64,000 nt of DNA from Fodinicurvata fenggangensis DSM 21160 (GCF_000686045.1 NZ_JMLV01000012.1:51060-115059), one strand, 5' to 3'; positions 12,595 through 22,245 are shown, counted from the first letter of the stretch. A program made the numbers and translations. Notes: generated by a model not told the origin, from the letters alone.

Positions 12595-13477
12595 TTTGCT
12601 GGCCGATCCGGCCGGAACGCCCTTGCGTGAACAGGATAGCGAAGCCGCCTGTCAAGGTCTCGCCCAGCTTGGCGCCACAGCAGACAGGCCGAACTGGCTG
12701 GCCGACGGCATTGCCCTGGAAGTGCCCTTCCAGGATGCGGAGCCCGCCGCCGCGCTTGAGGCCTTACGCGTGCAATTCGCCGCGCAGCCTTTCGATATCG
12801 CCGTCCTTCCTGCCAAGGGCCGACGCAAGAAACTGCTGATCGCCGACATGGAGTCCACCATCATCGTCGAGGAGATGCTGGACGAACTGGCCGACAGCCT
12901 GGGGCTGCGCGACGAGATCGCAGCGGTCACCGCGCGCGCCATGCAGGGAGAGCTGGATTTCGAAAGCGCCCTGCGCGAGCGCGTGCGCAAGCTGGCAGGG
13001 CTGCGGCAGGAAGTGCTCGATGAGGCGATACAGGCCATGACCCTCAACCCCGGTGCCCGCAGCCTGGTCGCCAGCATGAAGGCTCAGGGCGCTTTCTGTG
13101 CCCTGGTTTCGGGCGGCTTCACCTTTTTCGCCGATCCAATCGCCAAGACCTGCGGCTTCGACCGGATGCGCGCCAACAGGCTGGAGATTCGCGATGGGCA
13201 GCTGACGGGCGAAGTCCTGCCCCCCATCCTGGGACGCGAGGCCAAGTTGGCCAGCCTCGAGGAATTCACGCGCGAGCTGGGCCTCTCCACTCAGGACGCG
13301 GTGGCTGTGGGAGACGGCGCAAATGACCTGGCCATGCTGTCGGCAGCGGGCCTGGGCGTGGCCTGGCGCCCCAAGCCCCTGCTACGCGAAGCCATGGACA
13401 CCTGCCTGGATCACGCCGATCTGACGGGCCTGCTCTACCTTCAGGGCTATCAGGCTTCCGAGATACAGCCGGGCTGA
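12578..13477 (+). CDS. serB: Phosphoserine phosphatase
   Basis: HAD-superfamily phosphatase making L-serine in the last step of the phosphorylated pathway. The 299-residue product has an N-terminal ACT-like region (1-80) and the HAD core: nucleophile Asp90 in ADMESTII, the motif II serine in LVSGGFTFF, and GDGANDLAML near the C-terminus. The usual DxD has Glu at the second position (D90-M-E92). The ATG overlaps the alternative miaA start on the other strand in a shared CATG. Confidence 0.93.
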   Translation: MTWISILLADPAGTPLREQDSEAACQGLAQLGATADRPNWLADGIALEVPFQDAEPAAALEALRVQFAAQPFDIAVLPAKGRRKKLLIADMESTIIVEEMLDELADSLGLRDEIAAVTARAMQGELDFESALRERVRKLAGLRQEVLDEAIQAMTLNPGARSLVASMKAQGAFCALVSGGFTFFADPIAKTCGFDRMRANRLEIRDGQLTGEVLPPILGREAKLASLEEFTRELGLSTQDAVAVGDGANDLAMLSAAGLGVAWRPKPLLREAMDTCLDHADLTGLLYLQGYQASEIQPG

Positions 13478-13481
13478 AGCC

Positions 13482-13508
13482 GCCGGGAAACCAAGGGAGC
13501 TTCCCGGC
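13482..13508. terminator. Possible terminator hairpin between serB and the Do protease gene
   Basis: Perfect 8-bp inverted repeat (13482-13489 with 13501-13508) in the short gap between two converging genes. It lacks a clear T-tract on either strand, so it is a weak call. Confidence 0.4.
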
Positions 13509-13513
13509 GTCGG

Positions 13514-15022
13514 TTACTCCTCACCCAGCGGCAAGGCCACCCAGAGGTAATCGTCGGCGCGCAGGATCAGCAGCGTGATCACGCGATAGCCTTCCTGGCG
13601 GGCCGTCACGACATGCTCCTCGATATCGGCCGGGCGCGAGACAGGCTCCTGGTCCACCTCGGCTATGACATCTCCCGGCTGCAGGCCCGCTTCCGCGGCA
13701 AGTCCCCGGGGGTCGATCTCAGTCACCAGGACCCCCTCGATATCCCGGGGAAGCCCGAACTCGCTCCGGCGTTCTTCCGACAGACCGCCCAGCTCAAGCC
13801 CCAGGTCGTCCAGGGATCCACTTTCCGGTTCCGGCTGGGGTTCACGCTGGTCATCCGAGCCCGGGCCGGACAGGGCCTCGTCGTCCATTTCGCCCAGGGT
13901 TATGGTCAGCGTGCGTTCCTCGCCCCGGCGCCAGACGACAACATCGACCTCCTTGCCGACCCGCGTCTCCGCCACCATGCGCGGCAATTCACGCATATCG
14001 GCAACCTCGCGACCATCGAATTCCAGGATGACGTCCCCCTGCTGGATGCCGCCCTTGTCGGCCGGTCCGTCCTCGAAAAGCGAGGCAACCAGCGCACCGG
14101 CTGCTTCCGGAAGCCGCAAGCCTTCGGCCAGTTCCTCGGTCACGGTCTGGATCTGGACACCCAGCCAACCGCGGCGAACCTCGCCGTGCTCCTTCAGGGA
14201 ATCGACGACATTGCGCGCCATGGCGGAAGGAATGGCAAAGCCGATGCCCACGGAGCCGCCGGAGGGAGAAAAGATGGCGGTGTTCACGCCGATCACGCGT
14301 CCATCCATGTCGAAGGTCGGTCCTCCCGAGTTGCCGCGATTGATCGAGGCATCGGTCTGCAGGAAGTCATCGTAGGGGCCGGCATTGATGTCGCGCTGGC
14401 GCGCGGAAATGATGCCGGCGGTTACCGATCCGCCCAGGCCATAGGGGTTGCCGATGGCCAGGATCCACTCCCCGACACGGGCGGAATCGCTGTCCCCCCA
14501 ATCGGCGGCAGGCAGGTCGCGATCCGTCTCGACCTTCAGCAGGGCCAGGTCGGTCTTCTCGTCCGTACCGACGATCTCGGCTTCGAGCGTTGTGTTGTCG
14601 AACAGGCGCACCGCGATTTCATCGGCGCCGGCCACGACGTGATTGTTGGTCACGATATAACCATTCGAATCGATGATGAAGCCCGAGCCCAGCGATGAGG
14701 TCCGCCGTTGACGCGGGAAGTCCGGGTCCTCGCCCCCATTGCCGCGTCGCTCGAAGAAATCACGGAACAGCTCTTCGAAATTCTCGATCTGGCCGTTGTC
14801 CTCGACCACCTGGCTGGTCGAGATGTTGACCACGGTGGGCAGCAGTTCGTCGGCCAGGTCGGCAAAACTCTCGGGTGCGGAGCGTGCCTGGACAGGAAAC
14901 GACAGAAGCATGCCGACAATAAGCAGCATCCCGATCTGCAGGACGGCCGGAACCGGCCAGGCGATCGTGACGGGTGCTCCACTCGGATTTTTCTGGGCCT
15001 TGGCCTTCATGAGGTCGAACAT
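13514..15022 (-). CDS. degP: Do family serine endopeptidase (DegP/MucD type)
   Basis: Periplasmic quality-control protease. The 502-residue product has an N-terminal hydrophobic export segment (about 27-45), a trypsin-like domain with triad His128 (TNNHVV), Asp158 (KTDLALLKV) and Ser232 (GNSGGPT), then two PDZ domains (about 285-375 and 410-495). The ATG at 15022 is preceded by GGAAG at good spacing; an earlier in-frame start at 15067 lacks support. It lies downstream of hflK-hflC-DUF2065 on the same strand, a common alphaproteobacterial arrangement. Confidence 0.94.
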   Translation of the reverse strand: MFDLMKAKAQKNPSGAPVTIAWPVPAVLQIGMLLIVGMLLSFPVQARSAPESFADLADELLPTVVNISTSQVVEDNGQIENFEELFRDFFERRGNGGEDPDFPRQRRTSSLGSGFIIDSNGYIVTNNHVVAGADEIAVRLFDNTTLEAEIVGTDEKTDLALLKVETDRDLPAADWGDSDSARVGEWILAIGNPYGLGGSVTAGIISARQRDINAGPYDDFLQTDASINRGNSGGPTFDMDGRVIGVNTAIFSPSGGSVGIGFAIPSAMARNVVDSLKEHGEVRRGWLGVQIQTVTEELAEGLRLPEAAGALVASLFEDGPADKGGIQQGDVILEFDGREVADMRELPRMVAETRVGKEVDVVVWRRGEERTLTITLGEMDDEALSGPGSDDQREPQPEPESGSLDDLGLELGGLSEERRSEFGLPRDIEGVLVTEIDPRGLAAEAGLQPGDVIAEVDQEPVSRPADIEEHVVTARQEGYRVITLLILRADDYLWVALPLGEE

Positions 15023-15156
15023 CTGATAACTTCCGTTCTGTTTCGCACTGGCTGCGGCATGCAACATGCCGAATGGGATGATGCCGTCAGTCTAGCCTTG
15101 GGAAACAGTATGGGGAAAGCCCGCCGTCCAAGAATTTTTGTCCGCTGCCGGGACTC

Positions 15157-15345
15157 TCAGGTCGCAAGCCAGATCAGGAAGATACCGAGAAGGGCGGAAA
15201 ACATGCCGGAATAGCGCAGCGCTTCCGGCGGCAGATCACGTATCTGCTCCAGTATCCGCTCGGGCAGGTTCGGAAACAGGGTCAGCACCAGGCCCTCGAT
15301 CACGAAGACCAGGCCAAGCCCGACCAGCAGGTCGCCACCCGTCAT
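15157..15345 (-). CDS. DUF2065 (YjeT-like) small membrane protein
   Basis: A 62-residue protein with two membrane helices (about residues 4-24 and 44-61) joined by a short loop rich in Leu, Glu and Pro. This is the DUF2065 pattern, which is usually found just downstream of hflC, as here (75 bp gap). Function unknown; the context suggests a link with the HflKC complex or with the Do protease encoded next. Confidence 0.8.
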   Translation of the reverse strand: MTGGDLLVGLGLVFVIEGLVLTLFPNLPERILEQIRDLPPEALRYSGMFSALLGIFLIWLAT

Positions 15346-15396
15346 GTCACGAGCGTCGACGGGCGCTGTCGCCAGCGCCCGTCTGTCCCCGCAAGT

Positions 15397-15430
15397 CCCG
15401 CATTACTGGGCGTCCCGCATTACTGGGCGT
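15397..15430. repeat. Perfect 17-bp tandem duplication at the 3' end of hflC
   Basis: Two identical 17-bp units (15397-15413 and 15414-15430) in direct tandem. The right-hand unit contains the hflC stop codon and last codons, so the left-hand unit repeats the stop region downstream. It does not alter the protein. It looks like a small slippage or duplication event. Confidence 0.9.
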
Positions 15431-16322
15431 CCTGGGGCTCCGGTGCCGTTTCGCCGTCCTGCTGCGACTGGTTGAAGTAGCGCAGGAACTCGTTGTCCGG
15501 CGACAGGACCAGGGTGGATTTGTCGCCGCCCAGGCCTTCGCGATAGGCCTGCATCGAGCGGTAGAAGCGGAAGAAGGCCTGATCCTGGCCGTAGGCTTCG
15601 CTGAGCGTACGCGTGCGCTCGGCATCGCCCTGACCACGCAGGATCTCGCTCTCCCGCGTTGCTTCGGCCCGAATGACCGTGGCCTCACGATCGGCCGTGG
15701 CACGAATGCGCTGGGCCTGCTCTTCACCCTGGGCGCGGAATTCCGCCGCTTCCCGTTCACGCTCCGAGATCATGCGGTTGTAGACCGCCTCACTGGTCTC
15801 GTCCGGCAGGTCCGAGCGCCGGATGCGCACGTCGACGATCTCCATGCCCAGGCTGTCGGCTTCCTGATTCACCTGTTCCTGGATCATGGTCATGATGCGG
15901 GTGCGTTCCTCGGACAGGATGCTGGCCAGGGTTTCGTTACCCAGCACGGCACGCATGGCCGAGTTCACGATGACGTTCAGGCGATCCTCGCCAATCTGCT
16001 CCGTGCGTACGGCCTGATAGAACTGCAGGACATCGGCAATGCGGAAACGCGCGTAGGAATCCACCAGCAAGGGCTTCTGGTCGGCCAGAAGGACACGCTC
16101 CGTCGGCGGGTCCAGGTTCAGGACGCGCTTCTCGTAGAAGATGACATTCTGGAGGAAGGGTATCTTGAAATAGAGGCCAGGCTCGGTATTGACATCCTTG
16201 GCTTCACCGAATTGCAGGACCAGGGCCTGGTCGGTTTCCCGCACGATGTAGGCCGAACTGAACAGGGCGACGCCGGCGATGATGATCAGGATACCAAGCG
16301 GCAGCAGAAAGCGTGGTGACAT
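15420..16322 (-). CDS. hflC: HflC, SPFH/prohibitin-domain regulator of FtsH
   Basis: Inner-membrane protein with a large periplasmic part that forms a ring complex with HflK around FtsH and modulates its proteolysis. The 300-residue product has one N-terminal membrane helix (about 5-25), the SPFH domain (about 25-190), and a charged helical region with AEFRAQGEEQAQRIRATADR. It starts 20 bp after hflK ends. The very end overlaps a 17-bp tandem duplication. Confidence 0.93.
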   Translation of the reverse strand: MSPRFLLPLGILIIIAGVALFSSAYIVRETDQALVLQFGEAKDVNTEPGLYFKIPFLQNVIFYEKRVLNLDPPTERVLLADQKPLLVDSYARFRIADVLQFYQAVRTEQIGEDRLNVIVNSAMRAVLGNETLASILSEERTRIMTMIQEQVNQEADSLGMEIVDVRIRRSDLPDETSEAVYNRMISEREREAAEFRAQGEEQAQRIRATADREATVIRAEATRESEILRGQGDAERTRTLSEAYGQDQAFFRFYRSMQAYREGLGGDKSTLVLSPDNEFLRYFNQSQQDGETAPEPQDAQ

Positions 16323-16342
16323 GATGATTTCTCTCCCTTCGC

Positions 16343-17539
16343 TTACTGGCCGGACTGGTTGGACTGGCGGCCGGATGAAGACGACGGTGTGTCGGTTCGG
16401 ACCGGCTGGCCATCGCTCAGCGTGCGGCGGTTCAATTCATTAAGCGGCAAATAGGGCACGATGTTCTCTGCTCCGTCGGAGTCCATCAGGATTTTTTCCG
16501 TACTGCCATAGACTTCCTCCAGGGTTTCCAGATACAGGCGCTGGCGCGTCGTATCCGGGGATTCCGCATAGGCCTCGTAGACGCTCAGGAAGCGATTGGC
16601 CTCACCTTCAGCCTCGGCCACGACACTCTCGCGATAGGCGTTGGCCTCCTGGATGATCTGCTGGGCCTCACCGCGGGCCCGCGGCAGGATGTCGTTGCGA
16701 TAGGCTTCCGCCTCGTTGCGCAGCCGGTCACGATCCTGCAGGGCACGCTGCACGTCGTTGAAGGAATCGGCCACCGGTTGGGGCGGCTGCACATTCTGCA
16801 ACTGGATCTGCACAACCAGTATCCCGGAGCCATAGCTGTCCAGGATGGACTGCAGCAACTCCTGTGTTTGTGCCTCGATCTCGCCGCGGGATTCCGTCAG
16901 GGCCCGCTGGATCTCGGTCTGGCCGATGATGTCGCGCATGGCGCTTTCGGCCGCCGTCTTAACGGTCTCGAAGGGCTCGCGGATGTTGAAGAGGAATTTG
17001 CGCGCATTGGAAACGCGCCAAACCACGTTGAAGTCGATGTCGATGATGTTCTGGTCCCCGGTCAGCATCAGGCTTTCCTGGGCCACATCATCCTGCGACA
17101 CACCGGAGGTACCGGTGGTGCGGAAACCGACCTCGATGGCATTGATGCTTTCCACCGACGGGGTCTCGACCTCGCCGATGGGTGCCGGCCAGTTCCAGTG
17201 CAGTCCCGGCTCGGTCGATTCGATATACTCACCAAAGACCAGAACCACGCCTTCCTGATCCGACTCAACGCGGTACAGGCCGGACAGCAACCAGACGGCA
17301 ATGACGGCGATCACAAGCAGCCCTATGACCTTTCCACTGCCGAAACCACCGGGCATCAGCCGCTTCAGGCGCTCCTGACCCTTGCGGATCATGTCTTCGA
17401 AATCGGGAGGACGCTGCCCGCCACCGCCACCGGAATTGTTGCCGCCGCCAGCTCCGCCGCGCCCCCACGGGCCGCCGCCGCCACTGCCGCCGCTGCCACC
17501 CCAGGGGCCACCGCTACCGCCGGACGATTGCCAAGGCAT
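16343..17539 (-). CDS. hflK: HflK, SPFH/prohibitin-domain regulator of FtsH
   Basis: Partner of HflC. The 398-residue product opens with a glycine/serine/tryptophan-rich cytoplasmic stretch (about 5-50), then a membrane helix (about 73-92), the SPFH domain and a helical C-terminal region containing ARGEAQQIIQEANAYRES. The ATG at 17539 is chosen for its spacing from an AGGGAG site; a GTG two codons upstream is possible. First gene of hflK-hflC-DUF2065, divergent from mrp. Confidence 0.93.
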   Translation of the reverse strand: MPWQSSGGSGGPWGGSGGSGGGGPWGRGGAGGGNNSGGGGGQRPPDFEDMIRKGQERLKRLMPGGFGSGKVIGLLVIAVIAVWLLSGLYRVESDQEGVVLVFGEYIESTEPGLHWNWPAPIGEVETPSVESINAIEVGFRTTGTSGVSQDDVAQESLMLTGDQNIIDIDFNVVWRVSNARKFLFNIREPFETVKTAAESAMRDIIGQTEIQRALTESRGEIEAQTQELLQSILDSYGSGILVVQIQLQNVQPPQPVADSFNDVQRALQDRDRLRNEAEAYRNDILPRARGEAQQIIQEANAYRESVVAEAEGEANRFLSVYEAYAESPDTTRQRLYLETLEEVYGSTEKILMDSDGAENIVPYLPLNELNRRTLSDGQPVRTDTPSSSSGRQSNQSGQ

Positions 17540-17692
17540 ATGCACTCACTCCCTCTACATTCATGCGGTCCGCCCTTGTATAAAAACGGACGTGCGGACC
17601 ATATATCACGCGGTACACTGTTAGAAAGCCGCAACTTGTATCCGCGGCAAAAAATCCATCTACATGCCATCAGGCCACAGGAAAAGATCAGT

Positions 17693-18853
17693 ATGAGCGG
17701 ACCCAGCGAAAACGACATTCTCGAAGCCCTGGAACAGGTACGCGACCCCGACAGTGGAGAGAGCATCGTCCAGCGCGGCATGATCAGCGGCCTGGTCGTG
17801 AAGGACGGGAATGTCGGCTTCTCCATCGAGGTGGATCCGGCCAAGGGTCCAGAACTGGAACCCCTGCGCCAGGAGGCCGAACAGGCCGCCGAAGCGGTGA
17901 AGGGCGTACTTTCCGTCAGCGCCATCCTGACAGCGCACCGCGGTGCCGGACAGGCCGCCTCCGGCCAGGCAGCCGCAGACCAGGGACAGGGCGCTGCGCA
18001 CCAGCATGGCGCCGGACAGCAGGGCGGCCAGGAGGGCGGACAGCAGGCCCGCCAACTGGCCCCCGACGTGAAGCACATCATCGCCGTGGCCAGCGGCAAG
18101 GGCGGCGTCGGCAAGTCCACGGTCGCCACCAACCTGGTGCTGTCGCTCAGCCTTCTGGGCCTCAAGTGCGGCATCCTGGACGCCGACATCTATGGCCCCT
18201 CGCAGCCGCGCATGCTGGGCATCACCGGCCGGCCGCAGAGCGAGGACGGCAAGATCCTGAAGCCCATGCAGAACTATGGCATTACCTGCATGTCCATGGG
18301 CTTCCTGGTGGCCGAGGACGCGCCGATGATCTGGCGCGGCCCCATGGTGCAATCGGCCTTGCAGCAGATGCTGCGCGACGTGGAGTGGGGCGATCTGGAT
18401 GTGCTGGTGGTGGACATGCCCCCGGGCACGGGCGATGCCCAGCTGACCATGGCCCAGCAGGTACCCCTGTCTGGCGCGGTCATCGTCTCCACGCCCCAGG
18501 ACATCGCCCTGCTGGATGCGCGCAAGGGCCTCAACATGTTCCGCAAGGTGGACGTGCCCGTTCTCGGCATCATCGAGAACATGAGCCTCTTCGTCTGCCC
18601 CAACTGCGGGCATGAATCCCATGTCTTCGGCCACGGCGGCGCGAAAACCGAGGCCGAGCGCCTGGGCTGCGACTTCCTGGGCGAGATCCCGCTCAACATC
18701 GACATCCGGGAGACCTCGGACAGCGGCCGGCCCATTACCATCTCGAATCCCGACAGCCCGCACTCCAAGGCCTTCGCCGAGATCGCCGGCAAGGTGCGCG
18801 ACAAGCTGTTTCAGGGCACCCAGAAGGCGGCCCCGAAGATCGTCATGGAGTAG
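17693..18853 (+). CDS. mrp: Mrp/ApbC family iron-sulfur cluster carrier P-loop ATPase
   Basis: Scaffold/carrier that binds and transfers Fe-S clusters. The 386-residue product has an N-terminal MIP18 (DUF59) domain (1-85), then a linker rich in Gln, Gly and Ala (about 88-120), and a MinD-like P-loop domain. The latter has the deviant Walker A GKGGVGKST, DADIYGPSQPRM, VVDMPPGTGDAQLT and the cluster-binding CPNCGHES near residue 302. The ATG at 17693 gives the family-typical N-terminus; the frame is open much further upstream across hflK. Confidence 0.94.
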   Translation: MSGPSENDILEALEQVRDPDSGESIVQRGMISGLVVKDGNVGFSIEVDPAKGPELEPLRQEAEQAAEAVKGVLSVSAILTAHRGAGQAASGQAAADQGQGAAHQHGAGQQGGQEGGQQARQLAPDVKHIIAVASGKGGVGKSTVATNLVLSLSLLGLKCGILDADIYGPSQPRMLGITGRPQSEDGKILKPMQNYGITCMSMGFLVAEDAPMIWRGPMVQSALQQMLRDVEWGDLDVLVVDMPPGTGDAQLTMAQQVPLSGAVIVSTPQDIALLDARKGLNMFRKVDVPVLGIIENMSLFVCPNCGHESHVFGHGGAKTEAERLGCDFLGEIPLNIDIRETSDSGRPITISNPDSPHSKAFAEIAGKVRDKLFQGTQKAAPKIVME

Positions 18854-18914
18854 GCCGGGACCGGGCCCGAAGGGTTGGAAACGGAAAAATCAGCCGCGGC
18901 GAGCTGCTGAAGGC

Positions 18915-19799
18915 CTATTCCTCGGAACGCACGACGGAGACCTCCACTTCCATGGAGAGGAAGCTGGAGCCCCCATCATGATAGCTGCCGCTGACCGGCA
19001 TGGCCTGTTCCGGTGTGCGGGTGCTGGCCACGCGCACCAGGTTGCGCCCGGCGATGATCTGGTTGGTCGGATCGAACTCGATCCATCCCGCGCCGGGGAC
19101 GAAGACATCCGCCCAGGCATGAGTCGCACCACCGCCGCTCAGGCTGGCGCTGTTCTGCTCCTCGGCCTCCGCAGGATCGTAAAGATAGCCCGTTACGAAG
19201 CGCGTTGCGAACCCCAGGGAACGGGCCGCCTCCATGAAGAAATAGGCGAAGTCCCGGCAGGTGCCGCTGCCAGCTGCCAGGGTTTCCGCCGGCGACTGCA
19301 CACCGCTTTCCTCCCGCCGGCGATAGGCAAAGCATTCATGGATCCTGCCGCTGAGCAGGTCCAGCACCTGAAAGCTTCCATCCGGCAGCTCGGGCAGCTG
19401 TTCTGCCAGCCACTGCCTGAGCACGGGTTGGTCCTGCGGGCTGTGGATATGAAGCAGAGGTGACAGATCGAAAGCCTCCTCCGGCTCGTAGGTAAAGGGC
19501 CAGGGACCGGCGGAGCGCTCTATCCGGGCTTCTGGATCGTCCAGTCCATAGCGTCGCAGCAACAGGTCGCTCGCAATGACCAGCCTGTCCGCCTTCTCAT
19601 GAAAGGTCAGCTGCGCCACTGAATTCCCGAAGGTATCGTACTCCCAATGGACCGACGCCTTGGGCGTCACGGTCAGAGCCGACTCCAGAATCCGCATGTC
19701 ATGGCCATCCCGCGGACGAATTCTCAGGCGATGGGCGCCAAAGGTCACGGGGCCGTCATAGGAATATGTGGTACGATGATTGATACGCAGCGTGGTCAT
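18915..19799 (-). CDS. Transglutaminase-like family protein with bacterial transglutaminase N-terminal region
   Basis: The 294-residue product has the N-terminal beta domain of this family (YSYDGPVTFGAHRLRIRPRDG) and a transglutaminase-like cysteine protease core. The Cys-His-Asp triad is intact: Cys in SGTCRDFAYFF, His in THAWADVFVPG, Asp in IEFDPTNQ. Likely a cysteine peptidase or transamidase of unknown substrate. It is divergent from a second, related gene at 19970, with a 170-bp shared upstream region. Confidence 0.85.
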   Translation of the reverse strand: MTTLRINHRTTYSYDGPVTFGAHRLRIRPRDGHDMRILESALTVTPKASVHWEYDTFGNSVAQLTFHEKADRLVIASDLLLRRYGLDDPEARIERSAGPWPFTYEPEEAFDLSPLLHIHSPQDQPVLRQWLAEQLPELPDGSFQVLDLLSGRIHECFAYRRREESGVQSPAETLAAGSGTCRDFAYFFMEAARSLGFATRFVTGYLYDPAEAEEQNSASLSGGGATHAWADVFVPGAGWIEFDPTNQIIAGRNLVRVASTRTPEQAMPVSGSYHDGGSSFLSMEVEVSVVRSEE

Positions 19800-19969
19800 G
19801 GCCCGCTGAATTTCTGAGCTGCGGCGTGTAACAAGCCGTTCCTCCCGAGGGTTGAAAGCGCCGAATCTCTTTGCTGCGCCTGCAGGCCGGCGCCCCGCAC
19901 GACGCTTTTATCGGGGCAGCATAGAGTGCGCGTCGCGCGGAAACCAGACACCAACCGAAGAAAGCCATC

Positions 19970-20860
19970 ATGTTTATCCGCATAGGCCACGAAATCGTCC
20001 TTGAGTGCAAAAGCGAAACGCCGCTTATCCTGGCGCTTTCGCGGCACCCCGAATACGAAGGCCGCGTGATCGGCGACGATCGCGTGCACTGTGACGCCGA
20101 CCTGTCCCTTCAGGAGTACATCGACGAGTTTGGCAACCGCCGGACCCGCCTCACCGCACCGCCCGGCCCGCTGAAGCTCTGGTCGGACTGTATCGTGGAA
20201 AACTCCGGCCTGCCGGATGTCTTCGACTGGAACGCCCGCCAGCACAGCGTACCGGACCTGCCACCCGAGGTGCTCGGCTATCTGAACGCCAGCCGCTACT
20301 GCGAATCCGATGAACTGTCCGAGCGCGCCTGGGAGCTGTTCGGTCAGACACCGCCCGGCTGGGCCCGGGTCCAGGCAATCTGCAACTGGGTGCACAATCA
20401 CATAACCTTCGGCTATCACTTCGGGCGCCCGACAAAGACCGCCGTGGACGTCATGCGCGAGGCCACCGGTGTCTGCCGGGACTTCGCGCATCTTGCGATC
20501 ACGCTCTGCCGGGCCATGAACATTCCCGCACGCTATGCCAGCGGCTACCTGGGCGATATCGAGGCACCGCCAGTCGAGGCCGGCGATTTCTCTGCCTGGT
20601 TCGAGGCCTTTCTGGAAGGGCGCTGGTTCACCTTCGATGCCCGTCACAACACGCCGCGGGTCGGCCGCGTCTTGATGGTCCGCGGCCGGGATGCGGCCGA
20701 TGGCGCCATGATCACCTCGTTCGGCTCACATAACATGAAGCTGTTCCGCGTCTGGACACATGAAGTAAGCGGGGCGGACACGGACCAGGAGCGGCTGGCC
20801 CTGTTGGAGACCCTGCCCGATGCACCGGCCCTGACCCTGGCGCCGGAAGTCTCTCCGTAA
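19970..20860 (+). CDS. Transglutaminase-like protein with the catalytic His position replaced by Ser
   Basis: The 296-residue product has the transglutaminase-like core with Cys169 in GVCRDFAHLA and Asp223 in FTFDARHN. The segment that normally reads DFHAWFEAY in this family reads DFSAWFEAF, with Ser208 (codon TCT) in place of the catalytic His. It may be inactive, or may have a different chemistry. The N-terminal domain (1-120) is beta-rich. Starts at an ATG 170 bp from the divergent paralogue. Confidence 0.82.
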   Translation: MFIRIGHEIVLECKSETPLILALSRHPEYEGRVIGDDRVHCDADLSLQEYIDEFGNRRTRLTAPPGPLKLWSDCIVENSGLPDVFDWNARQHSVPDLPPEVLGYLNASRYCESDELSERAWELFGQTPPGWARVQAICNWVHNHITFGYHFGRPTKTAVDVMREATGVCRDFAHLAITLCRAMNIPARYASGYLGDIEAPPVEAGDFSAWFEAFLEGRWFTFDARHNTPRVGRVLMVRGRDAADGAMITSFGSHNMKLFRVWTHEVSGADTDQERLALLETLPDAPALTLAPEVSP

Positions 20861-20902
20861 CCCCAGCGCCAAAGTCTCAGACGCGCGAAAGCTTCAGGAC
20901 CG

Positions 20903-21796
20903 CTAAAGTTTCAGGTCGGGGGCCGGCAGGCCCTTGGCGCGGCAGGCGGCGGTCAGGGTGTTTGCCAGCAGGCAGGCAATGGTCATCGGCCCGATCCCGC
21001 CCGGCACCGGCGTGATGGCCCCGGCGACCTTGACCGCCTCGTCGAAATCCACATCGCCGACCAGGCGGGTCTTGCCTTCCTCACCCTCGATCCGGTTGAT
21101 GCCCACGTCGATCACCGTGGCGCCCGGCTTGATCCAGTCGCCCTTGACCATCTTGGGCCGGCCCACGGCGGCGACCAGGATATCGGCATTGCGGCACTCG
21201 GCCGGCAGGTCGCGGGTACGCGAATGGGCGATCGTCACGGTACAGCTGTCGCCCAGCAACAGCTGCGCCATGGGCTTGCCGACGATGTTGGAACGCCCCA
21301 CCACCACGGCCTTCTGGCCCGAGAGGTCGCCCAGGTGATGGCGCAGCAGCATCAGGCAGCCCAGCGGCGTGCAGGGCACCAGCGCATCCTGCCCGGTTGC
21401 CAGCCGTCCGGCGTTGATGACATGAAAGCCGTCCACGTCCTTGGTCGGATCGATGGCATCGAGCACGGCCGCCGAATCGATCTGATCCGGCAGGGGCAAC
21501 TGCACCAGAATGCCATTCACCCGTGGGTCGGCGTTCAGAGCCTCCACCAGCGCCAGCAGTTCCTCCTGGCTGGTCTCCGCGGACAGGCGGTGCTCGAAGG
21601 ACTCCATGCCGGCCTCGGCGGTCTGCTTGCCCTTGTTGCGGACATAGACCTGGCTGGCCGGATCCTCGCCCACCAGGACAACCGCCAGGCCGGGGGTCAG
21701 GTCGGCCTCGTCCTTCAGGCGGGTCACTTCCTGGCCCACGCGTTCACGCAGGCGGGCGGCAAAGGCCTTGCCGTCGATGATGCTGGCGTCCGTCAT
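20903..21796 (-). CDS. folD: Bifunctional methylenetetrahydrofolate dehydrogenase / methenyltetrahydrofolate cyclohydrolase
   Basis: Interconverts 5,10-methylene- and 10-formyl-tetrahydrofolate in one-carbon metabolism. The 297-residue product shows the substrate/catalytic region with [14 protein letters not shown] (conserved Lys), [16 protein letters not shown], the NADP site [17 protein letters not shown], and the C-terminal [16 protein letters not shown]. Full length, single gene unit between the transglutaminase-like gene and yggT. Confidence 0.95.
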   Translation of the reverse strand: MTDASIIDGKAFAARLRERVGQEVTRLKDEADLTPGLAVVLVGEDPASQVYVRNKGKQTAEAGMESFEHRLSAETSQEELLALVEALNADPRVNGILVQLPLPDQIDSAAVLDAIDPTKDVDGFHVINAGRLATGQDALVPCTPLGCLMLLRHHLGDLSGQKAVVVGRSNIVGKPMAQLLLGDSCTVTIAHSRTRDLPAECRNADILVAAVGRPKMVKGDWIKPGATVIDVGINRIEGEEGKTRLVGDVDFDEAVKVAGAITPVPGGIGPMTIACLLANTLTAACRAKGLPAPDLKL

Positions 21797-21954
21797 GCTT
21801 GCTCCTCTATTCCTGTGCGATGCAGCCTTGCCCTATGCGGTGCAGCGTGCCGCAGCACTTTCCCTGCCCCCGCGCCTTGCGGCCAACCCGGAAACGTCGC
21901 ATTCGGCGCCACCACCGACACTGCCCATGATCCGGCGATGAACCGGGCCGTCCC

Positions 21955-22245
21955 TCAGGTCAGGGCGGGATAGATATCGTAGAACAGCAAGTTGCGCAGG
22001 AAGATCAGCAGCAGGATCAGGATCATCGGCGAGATATCGATGCCGCCCAGGTTGGGCAGGATCCGCCGGATCGGCGCCAGTGCCGGTTCGGTCGCACGAT
22101 AGAGGAAATCCCCGATCATGTAGACGATGCGGTTGCTGGTGTTGACCACGTTGAAGGCCACCAGCCAACTCAGCACCGCCGAGGCGATCAGGATCCAGAT
22201 GTAGATGTTGATGACCAGGTCCAGAATGGAAAATAGCGCGTGCAT
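21955..22245 (-). CDS. YggT family membrane protein
   Basis: A 96-residue protein with two pairs of hydrophobic helices and the YggT signature [21 protein letters not shown]. Start at 22245 gives the [19 protein letters not shown]-terminus shared by the alphaproteobacterial family; the frame is open 16 codons further. Members are implicated in membrane/osmotic or division-plane functions, but the molecular role is not known. Confidence 0.88.
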   Translation of the reverse strand: MHALFSILDLVINIYIWILIASAVLSWLVAFNVVNTSNRIVYMIGDFLYRATEPALAPIRRILPNLGGIDISPMILILLLIFLRNLLFYDIYPALT

